Assembly (NCBI GenBank): GCA_964017155.1
Contig: OZ024867.1
Span: 9,503,525 to 9,567,524, forward strand
DNA: 64,000 nt
Source: Oasisia sp. SBJ-2009
Lineage: Eukaryota; Annelida; Polychaeta; Sabellida; Siboglinidae
Direction of reading: 5' to 3'
Shown: positions 49,390-62,877 of the stretch, one piece after another
How positions within the stretch are numbered: position 1 is the first letter of the stretch
Layout: every line of letters begins with the position of its first letter
Notes under the pieces: generated by a model
Told to the model about the DNA's origin: nothing
What the model saw: the letters and a program-made list of their open reading frames with translations, nothing else
The model's database searches: none
Made by a program: the position numbers and the translations under genes

Positions 49390-51637
49390 ATGAAGTTTCA
49401 AACGTTGGAGCAATTGAGGTTGGCTTGCATTCTACGCAAGTGCCTAATTCATGTCGGAAATGGAACAGAATATTCATATTCTTGTTCTCATTCACAGTAC
49501 ACTGTATATGGTGCATACCACTCTTCGATTAATTTTCTCAATGTCTCAAACAGCTTTCCACCTATGCCTAGGCAAATATATGTTTGGACAGTATCTAATT
49601 TAACATTCGTACTGCTGAGCTCCAAACTACTACACTCAACGACAGAAGTTCCCTTCATTGTGTTCGCAATCTACTCTCTGCGATCTGGAACTCTAAAACG
49701 TGTTAAAGGCGACGCCACGAGGGATGTATGCAGGCTGCGCAAAGATGTATCGGAAGCATTATATGCAATTCCATGCGATAAAAGACATTCGTTCGCATAC
49801 AGGCTAGATTTACTCTGTAGTGTAATACTCTTTGTAGGGTGTACAATGTGTGTAGCTAGCTCAACATCAATGATTACATGATGCGACCATTGTATTGCCT
49901 GTTAGTTGCTCTGTGGTTTCGTTTTCATATTGAACTTGCGACATGTCTGCTCTTTGGTTTCAGGTCTTCCTATTTGAGTCCGAAGTGTGAGCGACACAGA
50001 CCCTCTGAGAATGCGACGAGCGAGTAGTGATGAAGCCCACGCATGTCTAGTATATAATTTCGTAGTTGTCTGGGTAGTTTGGAACAACCTTTGTTTTATC
50101 GTGTGCCTCTTCGCCTTCACTGTTATGTCTAGCTTTTGGCGTTACCTGTTTGTCGGCATAGCGCTCACGACATGGCCAAAGAGCTGGCCTGTTGGCACTG
50201 ATCACTGTAGCATATGTTATTGTTTCCAAGGCAATGTATCAACATATGCATTCGATCTCCGTCACTACCTAGATACAAATCTGCGTGCCGAGAAATGTGT
50301 GACTGCAATACATATTGGTCTCAAAACATCGAATGATCTCTACACTTGTCTCAGAAGGAACACATGCCAAATGCGTACCCTTCAGTTACACTATTGCAAT
50401 GAATGAGGCACTTGTGAAGGTTGCCTTTGCATGCTGATTCCTAAGTATGCTGTATCCAGTCGAGATGAATGCGTTTTGCAGGGTGTCATGACGGTCAAAG
50501 AATCATCTACTCGACTGTATTGAGTGGGTGTATGTGTACATGCGAGAATGTGTGTGGCATTCGCCGCGCCAATGGTGCTTATGCATATCAATGTTACGAT
50601 ACTTTCCGCGGTGCGATCTCGGCCTCTTACACAAGTTTCGTTTCATATGCATTATTTTGCATCATATTTTGACATTACGTATCTTGATATACATCATATA
50701 GTGTGGAAAATAGCTCGATCAATCGTCTGAGTAAAACGTTTCGATTGTGAGAACTGCAACATCAAAACTAATGTCCACTCGCACTAGCTGTGATACATAT
50801 ATCGATGTCATGCTATCGTTGATTTGATTCTTCCAGTGATCGGCCTGCATTATCATCTACCTCAACATATTGTATAAATCAAATAACTTGATAAAAACAA
50901 CGCTTCACCCACTGTCGAATGACTGTTCCGCGTCGCCAATCTTCACATCATCGGGCCTGGTCGGTCAGTAATGCTGCCAGAAGTCGTCGGCCATGTGTCG
51001 CTGTATCTTCACCGGGCTCAGACACCTGAGAAAAAACAATAAAAGAGCGTTACAGTGTGCACGATGTCTCACAAAATTGAAAGCAGCAGGCTCAATTCTT
51101 ACATATGCCCACATTCCTTCACCCCACTGGCGTCAAAGACGCAAATCCCACCGCGATGCGGTCGAGATTACACTAAAGAAACTGGCATCTGTCGCCAGCA
51201 TTCGGCTGCGCGGCACAGTAATGGCGGCAAACCGGAAGACGCGCCACAACAATACCGTGACGTCCCGACAATACGACAGACGCGCCATTTTCGTTCCTGG
51301 CGACGTCAGATTTCAAGATGGCGACGCCTTTGATCTAAGCAAACTGGGGGGGGGGGGCGCTTTCTTCCACTTTTACTTCGTTCTTTCAATGTTTTACTTG
51401 CGCTAGCCTATTTCGCAATAAGGTACAAACATAGGACTACAGTTGTATTATGGTACAACGGCCTTTGCGACATTCGGGTACTTTTTATGCACGATGCAAG
51501 TCAATGTGCGTGGCGTATAACACCGATTAGATTCAACAATGTCAGACTCTCTCCGTTGATTTTTAGACCAAAGATATCAGGCCTGCTGTGTCCGCGCGTA
51601 TTAAAACCACTACACTACCCTACCCGCGCCTCTCGTA
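49390..51637 (+). repeat. Monomer U23 (class B with A-like left end)
   Basis: 2248 bp, G-run 12 (51346-51357). The left end has A variants (TTAATTTTC, TCAAACAG) followed by B. Its head shares GAGCTCCAAAC near 49616 with U24 and its tail shares four rare variants with U22, as expected after duplication of one monomer length. Confidence 0.98.
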
Positions 51638-53885
51638 ATGAAGTTTCAAACGTTGGAGCAATTGAGGTTGGCTTGCATTCTACGCAAGTGCCTAATTCAT
51701 GTCGGAAATGGAACAGAATATTCATATTCTTGTTCTCATTCACAGTACACTGTATATGGTGCATACCACTCTTCGATTAATTTTCTCAATGTCTCAAACA
51801 GCTTTCCACCTATGCCTAGGCAAATATATGTTTGGACAGTATCTAATTTAACATTCGTACTGCTGAGCTCCAAACTACTACACTCAACGACAGAAGTTCC
51901 CTTCATTGTGTTCGCAATCTACTCTCTGCGATCTGGAACTCTAAAACGTGTTAAAGGCGACGCCACGAGGGATGTATGCAGGCTGCGCAAAGATGTATCG
52001 GAAGCATTATATGCAATTCCATGCGATAAAAGACATTCGTTCGCATACAGGCTAGATTTACTCTGTAGTGTAATACTCCTTGTAGGGTGTACAATGTGTG
52101 TAGCTAGCTCAACATCAATGATTACATGATGCGACCATTGTATTGCCTGTTAGTTGCTCTGTGGTTTCGTTTTCATATTGAACTTGCGACATGTCTGCTC
52201 TTTGGTTTCAGGTCTTCCTATTTGAGTCCGAAGTGTGAGCGACACAGACCCTCTGAGAATGCGACGAGCGAGTAGTGATGAAGCCCACGCATGTCTAGTA
52301 TATAATTTCGTAGTTGTCTGGGTAGTTTGGAACAACCTTTGTTTTATCGTGTGCCTCTTCGCCTTCACTGTTATGTCTAGCTTTTGGCGTTACCTGTTTG
52401 TCGGCATAGCGCTCACGACATGGCCAAAGAGCTGGCCTGTTGGCACTGATCACTGTAGCATATGTTATTGTTTCCAAGGCAATGTATCAACATATGCATT
52501 CGATCTCCGTCACTACCTAGATACAAATCTGCGTGCCGAGAAATGTGTGACTGCAATACATATTGGTCTCAAAACATCGGATGATCTCTACACTTGTCTC
52601 AGAAGGAACACATGCCAAATGCGTACCCTTCAGTTACACTATTGCAATGAATGAGGCACTTGTGTAGGTTGCCTTTGCATGCTGATTCCTAAGTATGCTG
52701 TATCCAGTCGAGATGAATGCGTTTTGCAGGGTGTCATGACGGTCAAAGAATCATCTACTCAACTGTATTGAGTGGGTGTATGTGTACATGCGAGAATGTG
52801 TGTGGCATTCGCCGCGCCAATGGTGCTTATGCATATCAATGTTACGATACTTTCCGCGGTGCGATCTCGGCCTCTTACACAAGTTTCGTTTCATATGCAT
52901 TATTTTGCATCATATTTTGACATTACGTATCTTGATATACATCATATAGTGTGCAAAATAGCTCGATCAATCGTCTGAGTAAAACGTTTCGATTGTGAGA
53001 ACTGCAACATCAAAACTAATGTCCACTCGCACTAGCTGTGATACATATATCGATGTCATGCTATCGTTGATTTGATTCTTCCAGTGATCGGCCTGCATTA
53101 TCATCTACCTCAACATATTGTATAAATCAAATAACTTGATAAAAACAACGCTTCACCCACTGTCGAATGACTGTTCCGCGTCGCCAATCTTCACATCATC
53201 GGGCCTGGTCGGTCAGTAATGCTGCCAGAAGTCGTCGGCCATGTGTCGCTGTATCTTCACCGGGCTCAGACACCTGAGAAAAAACAATAAAAGAGCGTTA
53301 CAGTGTGCACGGTGTCTAACAAAATTGAAAGCAGCAGGCTCAATTCTTACATATGCCCACACTCCTTCACCCCACTGGCGTCAAAGACGCAAATCCCACC
53401 GCGATGCGGTCGAGATTACACTAAAGAAACTGGCATCTGTCGCCAGCATTCGGCTGCGCGGCACAGTAATGGCGGCAAACCGGAAGACGCGCCACAACAA
53501 TACCGTGACGTCCCGACAATACGACAGACGCGCCATTTTCGTTCCTGGCGACGTCAGATTTGAAGATGGCGACGCCTTTGATCTAAGCAAACTGGGGGGG
53601 GGGGGCGCTTTCTTCCACTTTTACTTCGTTCTTTCAATGTTTTACTTGCGCGAGCCTATTTCGCAATAAGGTACAAACATAGGACTACAGTTGTATTATG
53701 GTACAACGGCCTTTGCGACATTCGGGTACTTTTTATGCACGATGCAAGTCAATGTGCATGGCGTATAACACCGATTAGATTCAACAATGTCAGACTCTCT
53801 CCGTTGATTTTTAGACCAAAGATATCAGGCCTGCTGCGTCCGCGCGTATTAAAACAACTACACTACCCTACCCGCGCCTCTCGTA
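51638..53885 (+). repeat. Monomer U24 (class B with A-like left end)
   Basis: 2248 bp, G-run 12 (53594-53605). Head as U23. CATCGGATGATC near 52574 is shared with U28. Private CTCCTTGTAGG near 52075, TTTGAAGATGG near 53560, GCGCGAGCC near 53648 and GTGCATGGC near 53754. Confidence 0.98.
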
Positions 53886-56133
53886 ATGAAGTTTCAAACG
53901 TTGGAGCAATTGAGGTTGGCTTGCATTCTACGCAAGTGCCTAATTCATGTCGGAAATGGAACAGAATATTCATATTCTTGTTCTCATTCACAGTACACTG
54001 TATATGGTGCATACCACTCTTCGATTAGTTGTCTCAATGTCTCAAGCAGCTTTCCACCTATGCCTAGGCAAATATATGTTTGGACAGTATCTAATTTAAC
54101 ATTCGTACTGCTGAGCTTCAAACTACTACACTCAACGACAGAAGTTCCCTTCATTGTGTTCGCAATCTACTCTCTGCGATCTGGAACTCTAAAACGTGTT
54201 AAAGGCGACGCCACGAGGGATGTATGCAGGCTGCGCAAAGATGTATCGGAAGCATTATATGCCATTCCATGCGATAAAAGACATTCGTTCGCATACAGGC
54301 TAGATTTACTCTGTAGTGTAATACTCTTGGTAGGGTGTACAATGTGTGTAGCTAGCTCAACATCAATGATTACATGATGCGACCATTGTATTGCCTGTTA
54401 GTTGCTCTGTGGTTTCGTTTTCATATTGAACTTGCGACATGTCTGCTCTTTGGTTTCAGGTCTTCCTATTTGAGTCCGAAGTGTGAGCGACACAGACCCT
54501 CTGAGAATGCGACGAGCGAGTAGTGATGAAGCCCACGCATGTCTAGTATATCATTTCGTAGTTGTCTGGGTAGTTTGGAACAACCTTTGTTTTATCGTGT
54601 GCCTCTTCGCCTTCAGTGTTATGTCTAGCTTTTGGCGTTACCTGTTTGTCGGCATAGCGCTCACGACATGGCCAAAGAGCTGGCCTGTTGGCACTGATCA
54701 CTGTAGCATATGTTATTGTTTCCAAGGCAATGTATCAACATATGCATTCGATCTCCGTCACTACCTAGATACAAATCTGCGTGCCGAGAAATGTGTGACT
54801 GCAATACATATTGGTCTCAAAACATCGAATGATCTCTACACTTGTCTCAGAAGGAACACATGCCAAATGCGTACCCTTCAGTTACACTATTGCAATGAAT
54901 GAGGCACTTGTGTAGGTTGCCTTTGCATGCTGATTCCTAAGTATGCTGTATCCAGTCGAGATGAATGCGTTTTGCTGGGTGTCATGACGGTCAAAGAATC
55001 ATCTACTCAACTGTATTGAGTGGGTGTATGTGTACATGCGAGAATGTGTGTGGCATTCGCCGCGCCAATGGTGCTTATGCATATCAATGTTACGATACTT
55101 TCCGCGGTGCGATCTCGGCCTCTTACACAAGTTTCGTTTCATATGCATTATTTTGCATCATATTTTGACATTACGTATCTTGATATACATCATATAGTGT
55201 GCAAAATAGCTCGATCAATCGTCTGAGTAAAACGTTTCGATTGTGAGAACTGCAACATCAAAACTAATGTCCACTCGCACTAGCTGTGATACATATATCG
55301 ATGTCATGCTATCGTTGATTTGATTCTTCCAGTGATCGGCCTGCATTATCATCTACCTCAACATATTGTATAAATCAAATAACTTGATAAAAACAACGCT
55401 TCACCCACTGTCGAATGACTATTCCGCGTCGCCAATCTTCACATCATCGGGCCTGGTCGGTCAGTAATGCTGCCAGAAGTCGTCGGCCATGTGTCGCTGT
55501 ATCTTCACCGGGCTCAGACACCTGAGAAAAAACAATAAAAGAGCGTTACAGTGTGCACGGCGTCTAACAAAATTGAAAGCAGCAGGCTCAATTCTTACAT
55601 ATGCCCACACTCCTTCACCCCACTGGCGTCAAAGACGCAAATCCCACCGCGATGCGGTCGAGATTACACTAAAGAAACTGGCATCTGTCGCCAGCATTCG
55701 GCTGCGCGGCACAGTAATGGCGGCAAACCGGAAGACGCACCACAACAATACCGTGACGTCCCGACAATACGACAGACGCGCCATTTTCGTTCCTGGCGAC
55801 GTCAGATTTCAAGATGGCGACGCCTTTGATCTAAGCAAACTGGGGGGGGGGGGCGCTTTCTTCCACTTTTACTTCGTTCTTTCAATGTTTTACTTGCGCT
55901 AGCCTATTTCGCAATAAGGTACAAGCATAGGACTACAGTTGTATTATGGTACAACGGCCTTTGCGACATTCGGGTACTTTTTATGCACGATGCAAGTCAA
56001 TGTGCGTGGCGTATAACACCGATTAGATTCAACAATGTCAGACTCTCTCCGTTGATTTTTAGACCAAAGATATCAGGCCTGCTGCGTCCGCGCGTATTAA
56101 AACAACTACACTACCCTACCCGCGCCTCTCGTA
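53886..56133 (+). repeat. Monomer U25 (class B, several private changes)
   Basis: 2248 bp, G-run 12 (55842-55853). By eye one of the copies richest in private changes: CTCTTGGTAGG near 54324, TATCATTTCG near 54548, TTCAGTGTT near 54613, GACTATTCC near 55417, CGGCGTCTAAC near 55558, GACGCACCAC near 55734 and ACAAGCATAGG near 55921. Confidence 0.98.
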
Positions 56134-58381
56134 ATGAAGTTTCAAACGTTGGAGCAATTGAGGTTGGCTTGCATTCTACGCAAGTGCCTAATTCATGTCG
56201 GAAATGGAACAGAATATTCATATTCTTGTTCTCATTCACAGTACACTGTATATGGTGCATACCACTCTTCGATTAGTTGTCTCAATGTCTCAAGCAGCTT
56301 TCCACCTATGCCTAGGCAAATATATGTTTGGACAGTATCTAATTTAACATTCGTACTGCTGAGCTTCAAACTACTACACTCAACGACAGAAGTTCCCTTC
56401 ATTGTGTTCGCAATCTACTCTCTGCGATCTGGAACTCTAAAACGTGTTAAAGGCGACGCCACGAGGGATGTATGCAGGCTGCGCAAAGATGTATCGGAAG
56501 CATTATATGCCATTCCATGCGATAAAAGACATTCGTTCGCATACAGGCTAGATTTACTCTGTAGTGTAATACTCTTTGTAGGGTGTACAATGTGTGTAGC
56601 TAGCTCAACATCAATGATTACATGATGCGACCATTGTATTGCCTGTTAGTTGCTCTGTGGTTTCGTTTTCATATTGAACTTGCGACATGTCTGCTCTTTG
56701 GTTTCAGGTCTTCCTATTTGAGTCCGAAGTGTGAGCGACACAGACCCTCTGAGAATGCGACGAGCGAGTAGTGATGAAGCCCACGCATGTCTAGTATATA
56801 ATTTCGTAGTTGTCTGGGTAGTTTGGAACAACCTTTGTTTTATCGTGTGCCTCTTCGCTTTCACTGTTATGTCTAGCTTTTGGCGTTACCTGTTTGTCGG
56901 CATAGCGCTCACGACATGGCCAAAGAGCTGGCCTGTTGGCACTGATCACTGTAGCATATGTTATTGTTTCCAAGGCAATGTATCAACATATGCATTCGAT
57001 CTCCGTCACTACCTAGATACAAATCTGCGTGCCGAGAAATGTGTGACTGCAATACATATTGGTCTCAAAACATCGAATGATCTCTACACTTGTCTCAGAA
57101 GGAACACATGCCAAATGCGTACCCTTCAGTTACACTATTGCAATGAATGAGGCACTTGTGTAGGTTGCCTTTGCATGCTGATTCCTAAGTATGCTGTATC
57201 CAGTCGAGATGAATGCGTTTTGCTGGGTGTCATGACGGTCAAAGAATCATCTACTCAACTGTATTGAGTGGGTGTATGTGTACATGCGAGAATGTGTGTG
57301 GCATTCGCCGCGCCAATGGTGCTTATGCATATCAATGTTACGATACTCTCCGCGGTGCGATCTCGGCCTCTTACACAAGTTTCGTTTCATATGCATTATT
57401 TTGCATCATATTTTGACATTACGTATCTTGATATAAATCATATAGCGTGCAAAATAGCTCGATCAATCGTCTGAGTAAAACGTTTCGATTGTGAGAACTG
57501 CAACATCAAAACTAATGTCCACTCGCACTAGCTGTGATACATATATCGATGTCATGCTATCGTTGATTTGATTCTTCCAGTGATCGGCCTATATTATCGT
57601 CTACCACAACATATTGTATAAATGAAATAACTTGATAAAAACAACGCTTCACCCACTGTCGAATGACTGTTCCGCGTCGCCAATCTTCACATCATCGGGC
57701 CTGGTCGGTCAGTAATGCTGCCAGAAGTCGTCGGCCATGTGTCGCTGTATCTTCACCGGGCTCAGACACCTGAGAAAAAACAATAAAAGAGCGTTACAGT
57801 GTGCACGGTGTCTAACAAAATTGAAAGCAGCAGGCTCAATTCTTACATATGCCCACACTCCTTCACCCCACTGGCGTCAAAGACGCAAATCCCACCGCGA
57901 TGCGGTCGAGATTACACTAAAGAAACTGGCATCTGTCGCCAGCATTCGGCTGCGCGGCACAGTAATGGCGGCAAACCGGAAGACGCGCCACAACAATACC
58001 GTGACGTCCCGACAATACGACAGACGCGCCATTTTCGTTCCTGGCGACGTCAGATTTCAAGATGGCGACGCCTTTGATCTAAGCAAACTGGGGGGGGGGG
58101 GCGCTTTCTTCCACTTTTACTTCGTTCTTTCAATGTTTTACTTGCGCTAGCCTATTTCGCAATAAGGTACAAACATAGGACTACAGTTGTATTATGGTAC
58201 AACGGCCTTTGCGACATTCGGGTACTTTTTATGCACGATGCAAGTCAATGTGCGTGGCGTATAACACCGATTAGATTCAACAATGTCAGACTCTCTCCGT
58301 TGATTTTTAGACCAAAGATATCAGGCCTGCTGCGTCCGCGCGTATTAAAACAACTACACTACCCTACCCGCGCCTCTCGTA
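56134..58381 (+). repeat. Monomer U26 (B head, mosaic tail)
   Basis: 2248 bp, G-run 12 (58090-58101). CGCTTTCAC near 56856 is shared with U29. The tail has ATAAATCAT and CGTCTACCAC (third class), then B. Private ATACTCTCC near 57344, GCCTATATT near 57587 and AATGAAATAAC near 57622. Confidence 0.98.
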
Positions 58382-60629
58382 ATGAAGTTTCAAACGTTGG
58401 AGCAATTGAGGTTGGCTTGCATTCTACGCAAGTGCCTAATTCATGTCGGAAATGGAACAGAATATTCATATTCTTGTTCTCATTCACAGTACACTGTATA
58501 TGGTGCATACCACTCTTCGATTAGTTGTCTCAATGTCTCAAGCAGCTTTCCACCTATGCCTAGGCAAATATATGTTTGGACAGTATCTAATTTAACATTC
58601 GTACTGCTGAGCTTCAAACTACTACACTCAACGACAGAAGTTCCCTTCATTGTGTTCGCAATCTACTCTCTGCGATCTGGAACTCTAAAACGTGTTAAAG
58701 GCGACGCCACGAGGGATGTATGCAGGCTGCGCAAAGATGTATCGGAAGCATTATATGCCATTCCATGCGATAAAAGACATTCGTTCGCATACAGGCTAGA
58801 TTTACTCTGTAGTGTAATACTCTTTGTAGGGTGTACAATGTGTGTAGCTAGCTCAACATCAATGATTACATGATGCGACCATTGTATTGCCTGTTAGTTG
58901 CTTTGTGGTTTCGTTTTCATATTGAACTTGCGACATGTCTGCTCTTTGGTTTCAGGTCTTCCTATTTGAGTCCGAAGTGTGAGCGACACAGACCCTCTGA
59001 GAATGCGACGAGCGAGTAGTGATGAAGCCCACGCATGTCTAGTATATAATTTCGTAGTTGTCTGGGTAGTTTGGAACAACCTTTGTTTTATCGTGTGCCT
59101 CTTCGCCTTCGCTGTTATGTCTAGCTTTTGGCGTTACCTGTTTGTCGGCATAGCGCTCACGACATGGCCAAAGAGCTGGCCTGTTGGCACTGATCACTGT
59201 AGCATATGTTATTGTTTCCAAGGCAATGTATCAACATATGCATTCGATCTCCGTCACTACCTAGATACAAATCTGCGTGCCGAGAAATGTGTGACTGCAA
59301 TACATATTGGTCTCAAAACATCGAATGATCTCTACACTTGTCTCAGAAGGAACACATGCCAAATGCGTACCCTTCAGTTACACTATTGCAATGAATGAGG
59401 CACTTGTGTAGGTTGCCTTTGCATGCTGATTCCTAAGTATGCTGTATCCAGTCGAGATGAATGCGTTTTGCTGGGTGTCATGACGGTCAAAGAATCATCT
59501 ACTCAACTGTATTGAGTGGGTGTATGTGTACATGCGAGAATGTGTGTGGCATTCGCCGCGCCAATGGTGCTTATGCATATCAATGTTACGATACTTTCCG
59601 CGGTGCGATCTCGGCCTCTTACACAAGTTTCGTTTCATATGCATTATTTTGCATCATATTTTGACATTACGTATCTTGATATAAATCATATAGCGTGCAA
59701 AATAGCTCGACCAATCGTCTGAGTAAAACGTTTCGATTGTGAGAACTGCAACATCAAAACTAATGTCCACTCGCACTAGCTGTGATACATATATCGATGT
59801 CATGCTATCGTTGATTTGATTCTTCCAGTGATCGGCCTACATTATCGTCTACCACAACATATTGTATAAATCAAATAACTTGATAAAAACAACGCTTCAC
59901 CCACTGTCGAATGACTGTTCCGCGTCGCCAATCTTCACATCATCGGGCCTGGTCGGTCAGTAATGCTGCCAGAAGTCGTCGGCCATGTGTCGCTGTATCT
60001 TCACCTGGCTCAGACACCTGAGAAAAAACAATAAAAGAGCGTTACAGTGTGCACGGTGTCTAACAAAATTGAAAGCAGCAGGCTCAATTCTTACATATGC
60101 CCACATTCCTTCACCCCACTGGCGTCAAAGACGCAAATCCCACCGCGATGCGGTCGAGATTACACTAAAGAAACTGGCATCTGTCGCCAGCATTCGGCTG
60201 CGCGGCACAGTAATGGCGGCAAACCGGAAGACGCGCCACAACAATACCGTGACGTCCCGACAATACGACAGACGCGCCATTTTCGTTCCTGGCGACGTCA
60301 GATTTCAAGATGGCGACGCCTTTGATCTAAGCAAACTGGGGGGGGGGGGCGCTTTCTTCCACTTTTACTTCGTTCTTTCAATGTTTTACTTGCGCTAGCC
60401 TATTTCGTAATAAGGTACAAACATAGGACTACAGTTGTATTATGGTACAACGGCCTTTGCGACATTCGGGTACTTTTTATGCACGATGCAAGTCAATGTG
60501 CGTGGCGTATAACACCGATTAGATTCAACAATGTCAGACTCTCTCCGTTGATTTTTAGACCAAAGATATCAGGCCTGCTGCGTCCGCGCGTATTAAAACA
60601 ACTACACTACCCTACCCGCGCCTCTCGTA
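58382..60629 (+). repeat. Monomer U27 (B head, mosaic tail)
   Basis: 2248 bp, G-run 12 (60338-60349). The tail has ATAAATCAT, CGTCTACCAC and CACCTGGC (third class) but TGACGTCC. TTCGTAATAAGG near 60403 is shared with U28. Private TTCGCTGTT near 59108. Confidence 0.98.
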
Positions 60630-62877
60630 ATGAAGTTTCAAACGTTGGAGCAATTGAGGTTGGCTTGCATTCTACGCAAGTGCCTAATTCATGTCGGAAA
60701 TGGAACAGAATATTCATATTCTTGTTCTCATTCACAGTACACTGTATATGGTGCATACCACTCTTCGATTAGTTGTCTCAATGTCTCAAGCAGCTTTCCA
60801 CCTATGCCTAGGCAAATATATGTTTGGACAGTATCTAATTTAACATTCGTACTGCTGAGCTTCAAACTACTACACTCAACGACAGAAGTTCCCTTCATTG
60901 TGTTCGCAATCTACTCTCTGCGATCTGGAACTCTAAAACGTGTTAAAGGCGACGCCACGAGGGATGTATGCAGGCTGCGCAAAGATGTATCGGAAGCATT
61001 ATATGCCATTCCATGCGATAAAAGACATTCGTTCGCATACAGGCTAGATTTACTCTGTAGTGTAATACTCTTTGTAGGGTGTACAATGTGTGTAGCTAGC
61101 TCAACATCAATGATTACATGATGCGACCATTGTATTGCCTGTTAGTTGCTCTGTGGTTTCGTTTTCATATTGAACTTGCGACATGTCTGCTCTTTGGTTT
61201 CAAGTCTTCCTATTTGAGTCCGAAGTGTGAGCGACACAGACCCTCTGAGAATGCGACGAGCGAGTAGTGATGAAGCCCACGCATGTCTAGTATATAATTT
61301 CGTAGTTGTCTGGGTAGTTTGGAACAACCTTTGTTTTATCGTGTGCCTCTTCGCCTTCACTGTTATGTCTAGCTTTTGGCGTTACCTGTTTGTCGGCATA
61401 GCGCTCACGACATGGCCAAAGAGCTGGCCTGTTGGCACTGATCACTGTAGCATATGTTATTGTTTCCAAGGCAATGTATCAACATATGCATTCGATCTCC
61501 GTCACTACCTAGATACAAATCTGCGTGCCGAGAAATGTGTGACTGCAATACATATTGGTCTCAAAACATCGGATGATCTCTACACTTGTCTCAGAAGGAA
61601 CACATGCCAAATGCGTACCCTTCAGTTACACTATTGCAATGAATGAGGCACTTGTGTAGGTTGCCTTTGCATGCTGATTCCTAAGTATGCTGTATCCAGT
61701 CGAGATGAATGCGTTTTGCAGGGTGTCATGACGGTCAAAGAATCATCTACTCAACTGTATTGAGTGGGTGTATGTGTACATGCGAGAATGTGTGTGGCAT
61801 TCGCCGCGCCAATGGTGCTTATGCATATCAATGTTACGATACTTTCCGCGGTGCGATCTCGGCCTCTTACACAAGTTTCGTTTCATATGCATTATTTTGC
61901 ATCATATTTTGACATTACGTATCTTGATATACATCATATAGCGTGCAAAATAGCTCGATCAATCGTCTGAGTAAAACGTTTCGATTGTGAGAACTGCAAC
62001 ATCAAAACTAATGTCCACTCGCACTAGCTGTGATACATATATCGATGTCATGCTATCGTTGATTTGATTCTTCCAGTGATCGGCCTGCATTATCATCTAC
62101 CTCAACATATTGTATAAATCAAATAACTTGATAAAAACAACGCTTCACCCACTGTCGAATGACTGTTCCGCGTCGCCAATCTTCACATCATCGGGCCTGG
62201 TCGGTCAGTAATGCTGCCAGAAGTCGTCGGCCATGTGTCGCTGTATCTTCACCGGGCTCAGACACCTGAGAAAAAACAATAAAAGAGCGTTACAGTGTGC
62301 ACGGTGTCTAACAAAATTGAAAGCAGCAGGCTCAATTCTTACATATGCCCACATTCCTTCACCCCACTGGCGTCAAAGACGCAAATCCCACCGCGATGCG
62401 GTCGAGATTACACTAAAGAAACTGGCATCTGTCGCCAGCATTCGGCTGCGCGGCACAGTAATGGCGGCAAACCGGAAGACGCGCCACAACAATACCGTGA
62501 CGTCCCGACAATACGACAGACGCGCCATTTTCGTTCCTGGCGACGTCAGATTTCAAGATGGCGACGCCTTTGATCTAAGCAAACTGGGGGGGGGGGGCGC
62601 TTTCTTCCACTTTTACTTCGTTCTTTCAATGTTTTACTTGCGCTAGCCTATTTCGTAATAAGGTACAAACATAGGACTACAGTTGTATTATGGTACAACG
62701 GCCTTTGCGACATTCGGGTACTTTTTATGCACGATGCAAGTCAATGTGCGTGGCGTATAACACCGATTAGATTCAACAATGTCAGACTCTCTCCGTTGAT
62801 TTTTAGACCAAAGATATCAGGCCTGCTGCGTCCGCGCGTATTAAAACAACTACACTACCCTACCCGCGCCTCTCGTA
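60630..62877 (+). repeat. Monomer U28 (class B)
   Basis: 2248 bp, G-run 12 (62586-62597). It has CATCGGATGATC near 61566 as in U24 and TTCGTAATAAGG near 62653 as in U27. A private G-to-A near 61203 changes the acceptor-like TTTCAGGTC to TTTCAAGTC. Confidence 0.98.
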
